Below the pieces are notes generated by a model. That model did not search any database. It was given only the letters and a program-made list of their open reading frames with translations, and was not told the DNA's origin. Source: Xanthobacter sp. NM-25 (GTDB lineage: Bacteria; Pseudomonadota; Alphaproteobacteria; Rhizobiales; Xanthobacteraceae). Taken from it: a DNA stretch of 64,000 nucleotides. The stretch lies in the NCBI RefSeq assembly GCF_022138605.1, contig NZ_JACBFS010000001.1, positions 372,001-436,000 of the forward strand. Reading direction: 5' to 3'. Numbering within the stretch: position 1 is the first letter of the stretch; every line of letters begins with the position of its first letter. Below are positions 25,768 through 37,931 of the stretch, piece by piece. The position numbers were made by a program, and so were the translations under genes.

Positions 25768-26200
25768 GATGTGCCTCCCGCCGGGCGCGCCAGCGGTAGC
25801 ACAGGTCCACCGTCAGCGCCGTGCCGCCCATCACCAGAACCGTGCCCACCAGGATGACGGCGACGATCTTGAGGCCGAGCAGGCCGACGAATTCATGATG
25901 GTCCAGCACCGCCATGACCGCCGGCACGAAGAACAGCAGCATCTCGGCGATCAGCCAGTAAGCACCACGCCGCACCGCCGCCGGGCGGATCCAGCCGCTG
26001 GCGAGCAACGCCAGCACCACCACCATGCCGACAATGCCGCCGGGCAGCGGCAGTTGCGCCAGCCGGACGATGGCCTCGCCCAGCATCCAGAACAATGCGA
26101 GCACGACGATCTGCAGCAGCCCCGAGCGATGGAGCACAGAACGGAAATAAAGGGCGCTGCGCCGGAACGCGCGCGCGGGAGCGGGCATTTTGGTAAACAT
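25754..26200 (-). CDS. LrgA/CidA-family membrane protein
   Basis: A 148-residue protein of four membrane segments; LPLPGGIVGMVVVLALL and MLLFFVPAVMAVLDH are the LrgA signature blocks. It is the partner of LrgB. The ATG at 26200 has GGAGG eight bases upstream and is preferred over a more upstream ATG that would reach into the control region. It is divergent from a LysR regulator, with a perfect palindrome between them. Confidence 0.9.
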   Translation of the reverse strand: MFTKMPAPARAFRRSALYFRSVLHRSGLLQIVVLALFWMLGEAIVRLAQLPLPGGIVGMVVVLALLASGWIRPAAVRRGAYWLIAEMLLFFVPAVMAVLDHHEFVGLLGLKIVAVILVGTVLVMGGTALTVDLCYRWRARREAHHAGA

Positions 26201-26256
26201 GGTGGGCACCTCCAGTGCCGACACCGCTAAGATAGTCACGCCCCGACTATAATGAA

Positions 26257-26282
26257 AATGAATTGACTGAATTCAATTCATT
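26257..26282. promoter_or_regulatory. Perfect inverted repeat, candidate LysR operator for lrgAB
   Basis: AATGAATTGA (26257-26266), CTGAAT, TCAATTCATT (26273-26282): two perfect 10-base arms around a 6-base spacer. It lies midway between lrgA and the LysR gene, 16 bases before the regulator's ATG. On the minus strand, TTGAAT within it could serve as the -35 of lrgA, with TTATAG about 18 bases on. Control by the neighbouring LysR protein is inferred. Confidence 0.7.
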
Positions 26283-26297
26283 CCATATAGGCATCTT

Positions 26298-27215
26298 ATG
26301 GAATTGCGGACGCTCCGGGCCTTTGTCGAGGTGGTGCGCCAAGGGGGCTTCTCCCAGGCGGCCAAGGTGGTGTTCGCCACCCAGCCCACCATTTCCAAGG
26401 CCGTGAAGCAGCTGGAGGACGAGCTGGGCGTGCCGCTGCTGGACCGCATCGGCCACAAAAGCATGCTCACCACCGCCGGCGAGATCGTCTATCGCCGCGC
26501 CCTGACCATGCTGGCGGAGCGGGATGATCTGGTGGCCGAGCTCGCCGATCTGCGCGGACTGAAGACCGGCTCGCTGCGGCTCGGCCTGCCGCCGCTGGGG
26601 GCCAGCACCCTGTTCGCGCCGCTGTTCGCCGTCTATCGCGCCCGCTATCCGGGCATCGACATCCGCCTCACCGAGCAGGGCTCCAAGCGGCTGGAAGAGA
26701 TCGTGCTGGCGGGCGAGGTGGAGCTGGCCGGCTCGCTGCTGCCCACCACCGACGATTTCGATTTCCAGCCGGTGCGCTGCGAGCCGCTGATGGTGGTGAT
26801 GCCCAAGGACCACCCCTTGGCGGGTCAGGAGCGCATCGGCATCGGCGCCCTCTCCGCCTCGCCCTTCATCCTGTTCGAGCGCGGCTTCGCCCTTAATCGG
26901 GTGCTGGTGGACGCCTGCGAGCGCAACGGCTTCGCCCCCACGGTGGCGGCGCGCAGCGGGCAGATCGACTTCATCGTGGAATTGGTGGGCGCGCGGCTCG
27001 GCATCGCCTTCCTGCCGCAGACCATCGCCCGGCAGCGCAGCACCCCGGCGGTGAAGCTGGTGCTGCTGGACGAGCCCGGCACCCAATGGCACATGGCCCT
27101 GGTGTGGCGGCGCGGCGGCTATCTCTCCCACGCGGCGCGGGCGTGGGTGGAACTCACCCGGGAGATCTATGGGGCAGAGGGGGGAAGCGGCATGCCCGCG
27201 ACCCCGGCGCCGTAA
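26298..27215 (+). CDS. LysR-family transcriptional regulator
   Basis: A 305-residue LysR regulator. The N-terminal winged helix-turn-helix (about 1-60) reads MELRTLRAFVEVVRQGGFSQ and then ATQPTISKAVKQLEDELG, followed by the linker helix and a periplasmic-binding-protein-like effector domain (about 90-290). It is divergent from lrgAB and probably controls it, perhaps sensing pyruvate, acetate or a related acid as CidR-type regulators do. The palindrome before its start suggests autoregulation. Confidence 0.92.
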   Translation: MELRTLRAFVEVVRQGGFSQAAKVVFATQPTISKAVKQLEDELGVPLLDRIGHKSMLTTAGEIVYRRALTMLAERDDLVAELADLRGLKTGSLRLGLPPLGASTLFAPLFAVYRARYPGIDIRLTEQGSKRLEEIVLAGEVELAGSLLPTTDDFDFQPVRCEPLMVVMPKDHPLAGQERIGIGALSASPFILFERGFALNRVLVDACERNGFAPTVAARSGQIDFIVELVGARLGIAFLPQTIARQRSTPAVKLVLLDEPGTQWHMALVWRRGGYLSHAARAWVELTREIYGAEGGSGMPATPAP

Positions 27216-27283
27216 CCGGGCCCTGCGGGGCGGCTGAAGGCGTCGCACGCAGCCGGCGCTGATGCCGGCCAGATCGGTGCGAA

Positions 27284-27309
27284 CCGACCGCAGGCGCGCC
27301 TGCGGTCGG
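27284..27309. repeat. 26-bp perfect palindrome after greA and the LysR gene
   Basis: Arms 27284-27296 and 27297-27309 are exact reverse complements with no spacer (centre GGCGCGCC). It lies between the convergent LysR and greA genes. As RNA it would form a strong hairpin in both directions; no U-run follows, so it could act in termination or as a 3' stabiliser. Confidence 0.75.
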
Positions 27310-27325
27310 AACCGGTTTCAGACGA

Positions 27326-27799
27326 TCAGGCCCAGCGGACCTCGACGATCTCGAACGAACGGGCGCCCTTGGGGGTCACCACCTCGACGGAGGAGCCCTT
27401 CTGCTTGCCGATCAGGGCCCGGGCCATGGGCGAGGAAATGGAGATGCGGCCAGCCTTGGCATCCGCCTCGCTGTCGCCGACGATCTGCCAGACCCTCTCT
27501 TCTTCCGTATCCTCATCCACCAGGGTGACGGTGGCGCCGAACTTGACGATATCGCCGGAGAGCTTGGACACGTCGATAACCTCGGCGCGGGACAGCTTGT
27601 CCTCCAGCTCGGCAACGCGCCCTTCGTTCAGCGACTGCTGCTCCTTGGCGGCATGATATTCCGCGTTCTCCGACAGGTCGCCGTGGGCGCGCGCCTCGGA
27701 AATCGCGGCGATGATCCGCGGACGCTCCACCTGCTGGCGCTGCTTCAACTCCTGCACAAGGGCATCATAGCCCCCGGCGGTCATGGGAATCTTCTCCAT
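27326..27799 (-). CDS. greA: Transcription elongation factor GreA
   Basis: A 157-residue GreA. The N-terminal coiled coil (about 1-75) carries the tip residues D and E in ARAHGDLSENAEYHAAKEQQ, which reach the RNA polymerase active site and stimulate cleavage of backtracked RNA. The C-terminal FKBP-like domain ends GARSFEIVEVRW. The ATG at 27799 fits the family start MEKIPMTAGGYDALVQEL. It lies downstream of carB on the same strand, a common rhizobial order, but a hairpin separates them. Confidence 0.97.
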   Translation of the reverse strand: MEKIPMTAGGYDALVQELKQRQQVERPRIIAAISEARAHGDLSENAEYHAAKEQQSLNEGRVAELEDKLSRAEVIDVSKLSGDIVKFGATVTLVDEDTEEERVWQIVGDSEADAKAGRISISSPMARALIGKQKGSSVEVVTPKGARSFEIVEVRWA

Positions 27800-27976
27800 G
27801 GGTCCTTTCAAGACCTCCCGAAACTGATCAACGCGCGGCCGGCCGCTCGACGGCCCGCCACGCCTGAAATGCACCGTCACCGCAAAACGCACGACGCGCG
27901 GCACGGCTCCTCGTGCCCGCCCCTGCGCGCCCGCCGCCAATGGCGTGCTCCGCAAGGGTGATCGCACGACGCAAAT

Positions 27977-27999
27977 GCGCGGGGACGTAATCCCCGCGC
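27977..27999 (-). terminator. Candidate terminator after carB
   Basis: A perfect 9-bp GC-rich stem (27977-27985 with 27991-27999) and a 5-base loop, 15 bases beyond the carB stop. On the minus strand it is followed by only ATTTGC, so termination may be partial and greA could be read in part from carB. Confidence 0.6.
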
Positions 28000-28013
28000 G
28001 TTCCATCACGCCG

Positions 28014-31379
<3,366 letters not shown>

Positions 31380-31648
31380 GTCGCTTTAGCGCTCTGGCTC
31401 ATCTTGGCCCCCGCATGCGGCGCGACCCGACGCCACCGGGCGCGGACGCAACATGCTTCAGGCGCAAAAAAAGGGCCGCGGGTCACGCGCCCCCTGCAGG
31501 ATGGCACCTGCCGCAGGGCGACAGATACGGCTCAAGCCGGCGAGACCCGCGAAAAATCGCGCGTGCCGGCTCTTAGATGGGCTTCCTTAGACCATAATTC
31601 CGGGCGACGGAAGACGCCTTGCCCGCTCCTCACGCATGAGAGCCTCCC

Positions 31649-32095
31649 GTGGTGTTCACAAGTCCGGTGGCCGCGCTCCGCAACGGCATCCGCCGCTACC
31701 GCCCCCTGCTGCGGCAGATCCTGTCCTTCGGCTGGGTGGGGCTGGTGGCCACCGGCGCCCATTTCGCCACCCTCGCCTTCACCGTGGAACGCGGCATCGC
31801 TGGCCCGGTGACCGGCTCGGTCATGGGCTCGCTGGTGGGCGCAGTGGTGTCCTACGTGCTGAACCGGCTGTTCACCTTCGATTCCACCCGCTCCCACGCG
31901 GGGGCCGTGCCGCGATTCGCGGTGGTCGCCCTGGGCGCCTTCGTCCTCAACGCGGTGCTGATGGATCTTCTGGTGCACCGGCTCGGCGTCTATTACCTGG
32001 CCGCCCAGGTGGTCGCCACCGGCATCACCCTCATCTGGACCTTCTCCGGCTACCGCATCTGGGCATTCGCCGATCGCTCGCTCCACCGCGGCTGA
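31649..32095 (+). CDS. GtrA-family membrane protein
   Basis: A 148-residue GtrA protein with four membrane segments (about 24-44, 52-70, 88-108, 118-138). QILSFGWVGLVATGAHFA and VSYVLNRLFTFDS are the usual blocks. GtrA proteins are thought to flip or help transport polyprenyl-linked sugars. No ATG fits; a GTG at 31649 (or the next one at 31652) after GAGAG is the likely start. No glycosyltransferase sits next to it, though a GT operon lies 20 kb away. Confidence 0.8.
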   Translation: MVFTSPVAALRNGIRRYRPLLRQILSFGWVGLVATGAHFATLAFTVERGIAGPVTGSVMGSLVGAVVSYVLNRLFTFDSTRSHAGAVPRFAVVALGAFVLNAVLMDLLVHRLGVYYLAAQVVATGITLIWTFSGYRIWAFADRSLHRG

Positions 32096-32101
32096 GGCGC
32101 T

Positions 32102-32812
32102 TCAGCGGTAGTTGATCCAGAACAGGCCGACGGTGGGATTGGCCGCCCGCAGCTTGGCATCGCGCGACGACACCCGGCGCGGACCGGACAGCGGGCCGAG
32201 GGCGGCATCCCTCACGGTGGCGGGCAGCGCGAGCTGCAGCCCGACCCGACAGCCGCCACCGATATTGCCAAGCCGGCCGCCCTGCCAATCGGCCACCACG
32301 CCGCCGTTCTCACCGCCGAAACCCTGGATGCGGAACGGGCCACCATTGGCCTTCTCCACATCCGCGAGCGAGGTGCCGATGCCGATGCCGTTGACGCTCC
32401 AGGCGCTCTCCTCGGTGAAGGAAATGCGGCGGGGCGCGGCCATGGCACCGGGATCCTTCCAGGCGATTTCCATGGCGAGCCCGGGATCATTGGGTAGCAC
32501 GATGAGGCCGGGGGAGGTGCTGCCATCGGGCGAGGTGATGGTGCCGGTGGCCACGTTCGCCTGGCCAAAATCGGCGGCGAGGTTCACCGCCGTCGTGTCG
32601 GGCGCGAACGGCCCGGTGCACTGGAACTGGCGCGGCCCGGCGGTGGGCTTGGGAATGGCGACGATGGTTTCAGAGTAATCGCCGAACGCATCGCTCTGCT
32701 TGACGACGCCGGTGCCCCAGCTGTCGGGCGAGCCCTGGCAGGCGGCCAGACCAAGCGCGCCGCCCGCAAGCAGCATCAGGACGCGAAGGCGAACGGGGCG
32801 ACACAGGTCCAT
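32102..32812 (-). CDS. Lipoprotein of unknown function
   Basis: A 236-residue predicted lipoprotein: residues 1-25 form a signal with the lipobox LAAC (Cys25). The mature part has no domain that I recognise. It contains one CTGPF cysteine, a NGIGIGTSLADVEKANGG segment and another cysteine in GGGCRVG, which could pair. The NGIGIGTSLADVE stretch is reminiscent of a short conserved motif in several alphaproteobacterial lipoproteins. The ATG at 32812 gives the signal directly. It is convergent with gtrA, six bases away. Confidence 0.75.
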   Translation of the reverse strand: MDLCRPVRLRVLMLLAGGALGLAACQGSPDSWGTGVVKQSDAFGDYSETIVAIPKPTAGPRQFQCTGPFAPDTTAVNLAADFGQANVATGTITSPDGSTSPGLIVLPNDPGLAMEIAWKDPGAMAAPRRISFTEESAWSVNGIGIGTSLADVEKANGGPFRIQGFGGENGGVVADWQGGRLGNIGGGCRVGLQLALPATVRDAALGPLSGPRRVSSRDAKLRAANPTVGLFWINYR

Positions 32813-32933
32813 GACGGGCCTCGGGCAGGCGGTGGGATGAACGGCGCGTCGGCACCGCCGGCGAGAGGCCAGCGGCGCCTTGCGAGGTTCATAGCCGGTT
32901 CCGCATCCGGCGGCCAGCGGCGCCCGCCCCCGC

Positions 32934-33488
32934 CTACTCCGCCACCAGCTCAGGCACCCCCGCCCACCACGCCTCCACCTCAGACAGGTGCGCCGGCACC
33001 ACGCGGGCCATATCGCCGACGAAATCGCCCCACTCCCCCGAGACTGACGGGGACACCGACGTCAGCACCGAGAATTCCGCCGCCACCGCCGCATAGAAAG
33101 CCGAAGTCAGGCCGCGCCCCTCCGCCTCCTGCCGGCCAAACTTGGAGAGGATGACGACCGTATCCGCCGCCGCGCCACCCTCCGCGCTCCGGGCGGCGAT
33201 GGCCGTCTCGACCCCGGCGCAGGCCGCTGCCAGCCCCTCGGGATCCAGACTGCAGCCGGCCGCGCCCGGCCCCAGGTCCTGATGCAGGCGATGGGTGTCG
33301 CCGGTGGCGAGATCGAGCAGCATGATGTCATGATGGGAGACACCCGGCGCCATGTCCTCCACCACGCCCAGCACCCGCACGCCCGCCGCCTTCAGCCGTT
33401 CCGCCGCGGCGATGAGGAGATGCTGGATCTCCTCCCGGTCACCGCCCTGGACGGCAAGAATCGTGGGTCTGTGCGGCATCTCCGCCAT
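32934..33488 (-). CDS. DUF2478 NTPase-like protein
   Basis: A 184-residue DUF2478 protein. LAVQGGDREEIQHLL replaces the P-loop found in some relatives, and VVILSKFGRQEAEGRGL is the family hallmark. DUF2478 proteins often lie with molybdenum transport or pterin genes; none are adjacent here, although a molybdoenzyme gene (msrP) lies 13 kb away. Start ATG 33488; an ATG three codons on is an alternative. Confidence 0.75.
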   Translation of the reverse strand: MAEMPHRPTILAVQGGDREEIQHLLIAAAERLKAAGVRVLGVVEDMAPGVSHHDIMLLDLATGDTHRLHQDLGPGAAGCSLDPEGLAAACAGVETAIAARSAEGGAAADTVVILSKFGRQEAEGRGLTSAFYAAVAAEFSVLTSVSPSVSGEWGDFVGDMARVVPAHLSEVEAWWAGVPELVAE

Positions 33489-33726
33489 GGCGCGCTCTCA
33501 GCTTCAAACGGTTCCGGTAGGGCACCGGCTGGCCCATGCGCCGCCCTCGCCCCTCCGCGACCTATATATAAGCAACAATAGCACTCTCAATCCAAGCCCG
33601 ATGGCTGGGACCAACCGCCGCGTTGCGCGGCATGGGCGCCACCTGCCCAAACGGTAGGCAGATTTCGTCCCATCCTCGCCACAGATCGTCCCTAAGCAGG
33701 ACCGAATCGAGGAGGTATCCCACCCC

Positions 33727-34152
33727 GTGACACGCGCCTTCCGCCTCGCCGCCGCCTGCGCGGCCGGCCTTCTCTGCGCCGGCCTCGCCGCCCTGCCCGC
33801 CCTTGCGAAGCCACAGCATGGCCCGAAGCCGCAGCATGACCCCATGATGCTGCATCTGAGCCCGGCCACCCGCGTGGAACAGCGCTGCAACGCCCGCGCC
33901 ATGGGGGAGATCCAGCGCCAGCACCAGGGCATGCGCCCCGATGAGCTGGTCGCCTATGCCTTCGCCGACACCAAGGTGGGGGCCGACACGGTCTCGGCTC
34001 CCGGCGCCGCCGTGCGCAGCGCCGGCCATTGGTACCGCCTTTCCTATCGCTGCCAGACCTCCGCCGACGGCATGGACATCCGGTCGTTCAGCTATGAGTT
34101 GGGAAAAGAGGTGCCGCGGGCCGACTGGTCGGCCCATTATCTCGTCCCCTGA
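33727..34152 (+). CDS. DUF930 secreted protein
   Basis: A 141-residue protein with a signal peptide (about 1-27, ALPALA) and a mature DUF930 domain. LSPATRVEQRCNARAMGEI, then APGAAVRSAGHWYRLSYRC, then a tail with PRADW are the family blocks, and the two cysteines are placed for a disulfide. The function is unknown; the family is almost confined to the Hyphomicrobiales. The start is a GTG at 33727 with GAGGAGG upstream. Confidence 0.8.
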   Translation: MTRAFRLAAACAAGLLCAGLAALPALAKPQHGPKPQHDPMMLHLSPATRVEQRCNARAMGEIQRQHQGMRPDELVAYAFADTKVGADTVSAPGAAVRSAGHWYRLSYRCQTSADGMDIRSFSYELGKEVPRADWSAHYLVP

Positions 34153-34173
34153 GGCGCGGATCCCAGCGCGGGC

Positions 34174-34803
34174 TCAGTGCAGATCCTGGGTGTAGACGAA
34201 CTTCGGCATGTGCCAGTTGAAGCGCAGGGCAAGCAGGCGCAAGGCGAGGCCGGCCAGCATCGCGCCGATCATCAGCGGCTCATGCGGCAGGCCCAGCGCC
34301 CCGCCGCCCACATAGAGGCCGCCGGTGACGATGGACACGGTGGCATAGAGCTCGGCCCGGAACAGCAGGGGCACGTCGGCACACAGAACGTCCCGCAGCA
34401 CGCCGCCGACGCAGCCGGTGATCATGCCCGAGGCGATGACGATGATGACCGGCATGCCGAGCCCGAGGGCGATGTTGCAGCCGATGATGCTGAACACCAC
34501 CAGCCCCACCGCATCCAGGAACAGGAACAGGTAGCGCAGGTGATGCATGTAGCGGGCGATGATGATGGTGGCGAGCGCCGCGCCCGAGGTGATGAGCAGA
34601 TAGGAGGGATGCTCGATCCAGGTGAGCGGATGGCGCCCCAGCAGCACATCACGCACCGAGCCGCCACCCAGCGCGGTGATGGAGCCCAGCAGGCACACCC
34701 CCACCCAATCCATCTGCCGCCGCCCCGCCGCCAGCGCCGCCGTCATGGCTTCGGCGACGATGGCGATGACGTAGAGGATCTTGAAGAGCAGCGCCGTTTC
34801 CAT
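34174..34803 (-). CDS. TRIC/UPF0126-family cation channel
   Basis: A 209-residue protein made of two repeats of a three-helix unit plus a last helix, the plan of bacterial TRIC channels (YadS-like). Each repeat has the glycine-rich GGGSVRDVLLG or GCVGGVLRDVLC motif. These trimeric channels pass monovalent cations; bacterial roles are not well known. The ATG at 34803 has GGAGG and gives the normal length. Confidence 0.87.
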   Translation of the reverse strand: METALLFKILYVIAIVAEAMTAALAAGRRQMDWVGVCLLGSITALGGGSVRDVLLGRHPLTWIEHPSYLLITSGAALATIIIARYMHHLRYLFLFLDAVGLVVFSIIGCNIALGLGMPVIIVIASGMITGCVGGVLRDVLCADVPLLFRAELYATVSIVTGGLYVGGGALGLPHEPLMIGAMLAGLALRLLALRFNWHMPKFVYTQDLH

Positions 34804-35046
34804 GTCCCCGCCTCCCGCCTGTTCTCCCTCGGCTGGGACTACCATAGGGTTGGAACTCGCGGCCAGCACAACGCCGCCGGCGCGGACCAGGCCATGAGCG
34901 CACCGCCGGATCCCACAGCGGCCTTCCCCCAGGCTCCGTCGACATTCAACACAGAGGAATGTGGAGGGGGGCTAGATCGGGCCAGAACAGATGGGTGGTC
35001 GAGCATCGCCCGCGCCACGGGTGGTGAAGCTCGAGCGAGCCCGACG

Positions 35047-37860
35047 CTACCCCTTGCGGCGGCCGCCCTTGCGATAGCCCTTGGTGCCGGGATCGGGGCG
35101 GGGGCCGGGGCGGAAGCTGTCCTCAGTCAGGGGCACGGCGCGATCGGAGCCGGGGCCCATGTCGTCCAGGGAGGGCTTATGGGCCCGGGAGGCCGAACGC
35201 GGCGCGCTATAGGGCGTCTGGGTTTCCGCCAGCCCTTCCAGCGCCGCCTCAAGCTTGGTCTTCGCGCGCGACGGACGCGGCCCGGCGGAAGGGGCGTCTC
35301 CAGCCTCCGAGGCCGCCATGGGCGTCTCCGGCGGCGGCAGGCGGGCGGAGCGGGGCCCGGTGGCCGTGCCCGTCACCCGCGGCGCTTCTGGTGGCGCTTC
35401 TGGCGCGGCCCGGCCCGCGGACGCGGCTCCGCCCTTTGTCCCCATCTTGCCACCCATCTTGCCACCGCTGCGGGCACGCCCCTTCGCGTTCCCTTTGGCG
35501 GCGGTTTCCGGCGGCAGATTGGCGGCGGTGCCGTATTTGCGCGGCCCGCGATAGCCGCCGGTGCGGTCGTCCACCGCTTCCTGCCGCGCCATGGGATCGT
35601 CGGCGACGGCGAGCTCGGTGGCCTCCAGGCGGCGGATCTCGTCGCGCAGGCGGGCGGCGGTCTCGAAATCGAGATCGGCGGCGGCGGCGCGCATGCGCTT
35701 TTCCAGATCGGCGATGACGCTCTTGAGGTTGTGGCCGAAGGCCGCCCCCTCCTCCATCACCCCCGTATCCACCTGCACGTGATCGCGCTCATAGACCGAG
35801 TTGAGAATGTCGCCGATGGCCTTCTTCACGCTCTCGGGCGTGATGCCGTGCTCCAGATTATAGGCCATCTGCTTCTCGCGGCGGCGGGTGGTCTCCGCCA
35901 TGGCGCGGCTCATGGAGCCGGTGATCTGGTCCGCATAAAGGATCACCCGGCCATCCACGTTGCGCGCCGCGCGGCCGATGGTCTGCACCAGCGAGGTTTC
36001 CGACCTGAGGAAGCCCTCCTTGTCGGCATCGAGAATGGCCACCAGCCCGCATTCGGGAATGTCGAGGCCCTCGCGCAGCAGGTTGATGCCGATCAGCGCG
36101 TCGAAGGCGCCCAGCCGCAGGTCGCGAATGATCTCGATGCGCTCGATGGTGTCGATGTCCGAGTGCATGTAGCGCACGCGGATACCATTCTCATGGAGAT
36201 ATTCGGTGAGGTCCTCGGCCATGCGCTTGGTGAGCACGGTGACCAAGGTGCGATAGCCCTTGGCCGCCGCCGCCCGCACCTCGCCCAGGAGGTCGTCCAC
36301 CTGGCTGCGCGCCGGGCGCACCTCCACCGGCGGATCGACGAGGCCGGTGGGGCGGATGACCTGCTCCACGAACACACCGCCGGTCTGGTCCATCTCCCAG
36401 GGGCCGGGGGTGGCGGAGACATGCACCGTCTGCGGCCGCATGGCCTCCCATTCCTCGAACCGCAGAGGGCGGTTGTCCATGCAGCTGGGCAGGCGGAAGC
36501 CGTACTCCGCCAGCGTCGCCTTGCGGCGGAAGTCGCCGCGATACATGGCGCCGATCTGCGGCACGGTCACATGGCTCTCGTCGATGAAGACGAGGGCATT
36601 GTCCGGCACGTATTCGAACAAAGTGGGCGGCGGCTCGCCGGGCTTGCGGCCGGTGAGCCAGCGGGAATAATTCTCGATGCCGGCGCACGAGCCGGTGGCC
36701 TCCATCATCTCCAAATCGTAGCGGGTGCGCTGCTCCAGCCGCTGGGCTTCCAAGAGGCGGCCCATCTTGTAGAGTTCCTCCAGGCGCACCTTCAGCTCGG
36801 CCTTGATGCCGGTGATGGCCTGGATGAGGGTCGGGCGCGGTGTCACATAATGGGAGGCGGCGTAGACGCGCACGCTCTTCATGTCGCCGCTCTTCTGGCC
36901 GGTGAGCGGGTCGAACTCGGCGATGCTCTCGATCTCGTCGCCGAACAAAGAGACGCGCCAGGCGCGGTCCTCATAGTGGGCGGGGAAGATTTCCACCACG
37001 TCGCCCCGCACCCGGAAGGTACCGCGGGCGAAATCCGACTGGATGCGCTTGTATTGCAGGGCCACCAGATCGGCCAGAAGCGCGCGCTGGTCGATGCGCT
37101 CGCCCACCTTCAGATCGAAGGTCATGGCCGAATAGGTTTCCACCGAGCCGATACCGTAGATGCACGAGACCGAGGCGACGATGATCACGTCATCACGCTC
37201 CAGCAGCGCGCGGGTGGCCGCATGGCGCATGCGGTCGATCTGCTCGTTAATGGAAGATTCCTTCTCGATATAGGTATCCGTCCGGGGCACATAGGCTTCC
37301 GGCTGGTAATAATCGTAGTAGGAAACGAAATATTCCACCGCATTGTCGGGGAAGAAGCTCTTGAACTCACCATAGAGCTGGGCCGCCAGCGTCTTGTTGG
37401 GGGCGAGCACGATGGCCGGGCGCTGCAGCTGCTCGATCACCTTGGCCATGGTGAAGGTCTTGCCCGAGCCGGTGACACCCAGCAGCACCTGGTCGCGCTC
37501 CCCGGCGCTCGCCTGGGCGCACAATTCGGCGATGGCCTGGGGCTGGTCGCCGGAGGGGGTGAACGCGCTTTTCATGGTGAAGGCGACGCCGCCCTCGGAC
37601 TTTTCCGGGCGCGGCGGGCGGTGGGGCACCCAGGTCTGGCCGTTGACCTCCGGCCGGCCGTTCTCGATCAGGCTGGCCAGCGCCTGCACGGTGGCGGAGG
37701 CGCCGCCCGATTCGAAATCCATGGCGAGGTCCCCGGGCTCCAGCCCGAGGGACTCGGAGAGGGACTTGGCGAGGGCGGGATCGAGCGCCTGCTGGGGCGC
37801 CGGCTCGAAATGACGCTGCGAACGCTCACCGAGCTTTCCGGGACGGGATGCTTTGGCCAT
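35047..37860 (-). CDS. uvrB: Excinuclease ABC subunit B
   Basis: A 937-residue UvrB, much longer than the 670 residues of the E. coli protein. A 95-residue N-terminal extension precedes FTPSGDQPQAI. Walker A GVTGSGKT is at about 128-135, the DNA-inserting beta-hairpin region YYDYYQPEAYVP follows, and DESH is motif II. The UvrC-binding UVR domain ends near residue 746. After it comes a 191-residue disordered tail rich in Gly, Pro, Ala and Lys, ending KGYRKGGRRKG. It verifies DNA damage in nucleotide excision repair. Long tails occur in alphaproteobacterial UvrB; their use is not known. Confidence 0.97.
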   Translation of the reverse strand: MAKASRPGKLGERSQRHFEPAPQQALDPALAKSLSESLGLEPGDLAMDFESGGASATVQALASLIENGRPEVNGQTWVPHRPPRPEKSEGGVAFTMKSAFTPSGDQPQAIAELCAQASAGERDQVLLGVTGSGKTFTMAKVIEQLQRPAIVLAPNKTLAAQLYGEFKSFFPDNAVEYFVSYYDYYQPEAYVPRTDTYIEKESSINEQIDRMRHAATRALLERDDVIIVASVSCIYGIGSVETYSAMTFDLKVGERIDQRALLADLVALQYKRIQSDFARGTFRVRGDVVEIFPAHYEDRAWRVSLFGDEIESIAEFDPLTGQKSGDMKSVRVYAASHYVTPRPTLIQAITGIKAELKVRLEELYKMGRLLEAQRLEQRTRYDLEMMEATGSCAGIENYSRWLTGRKPGEPPPTLFEYVPDNALVFIDESHVTVPQIGAMYRGDFRRKATLAEYGFRLPSCMDNRPLRFEEWEAMRPQTVHVSATPGPWEMDQTGGVFVEQVIRPTGLVDPPVEVRPARSQVDDLLGEVRAAAAKGYRTLVTVLTKRMAEDLTEYLHENGIRVRYMHSDIDTIERIEIIRDLRLGAFDALIGINLLREGLDIPECGLVAILDADKEGFLRSETSLVQTIGRAARNVDGRVILYADQITGSMSRAMAETTRRREKQMAYNLEHGITPESVKKAIGDILNSVYERDHVQVDTGVMEEGAAFGHNLKSVIADLEKRMRAAAADLDFETAARLRDEIRRLEATELAVADDPMARQEAVDDRTGGYRGPRKYGTAANLPPETAAKGNAKGRARSGGKMGGKMGTKGGAASAGRAAPEAPPEAPRVTGTATGPRSARLPPPETPMAASEAGDAPSAGPRPSRAKTKLEAALEGLAETQTPYSAPRSASRAHKPSLDDMGPGSDRAVPLTEDSFRPGPRPDPGTKGYRKGGRRKG

Positions 37861-37931
37861 GGCGGGAATATGGGCGGCTCCGGCGCCTTCGAAAAGCCCC
37901 TGCCTCGTAATCGCTCCCCTCGCCCTCTCAA

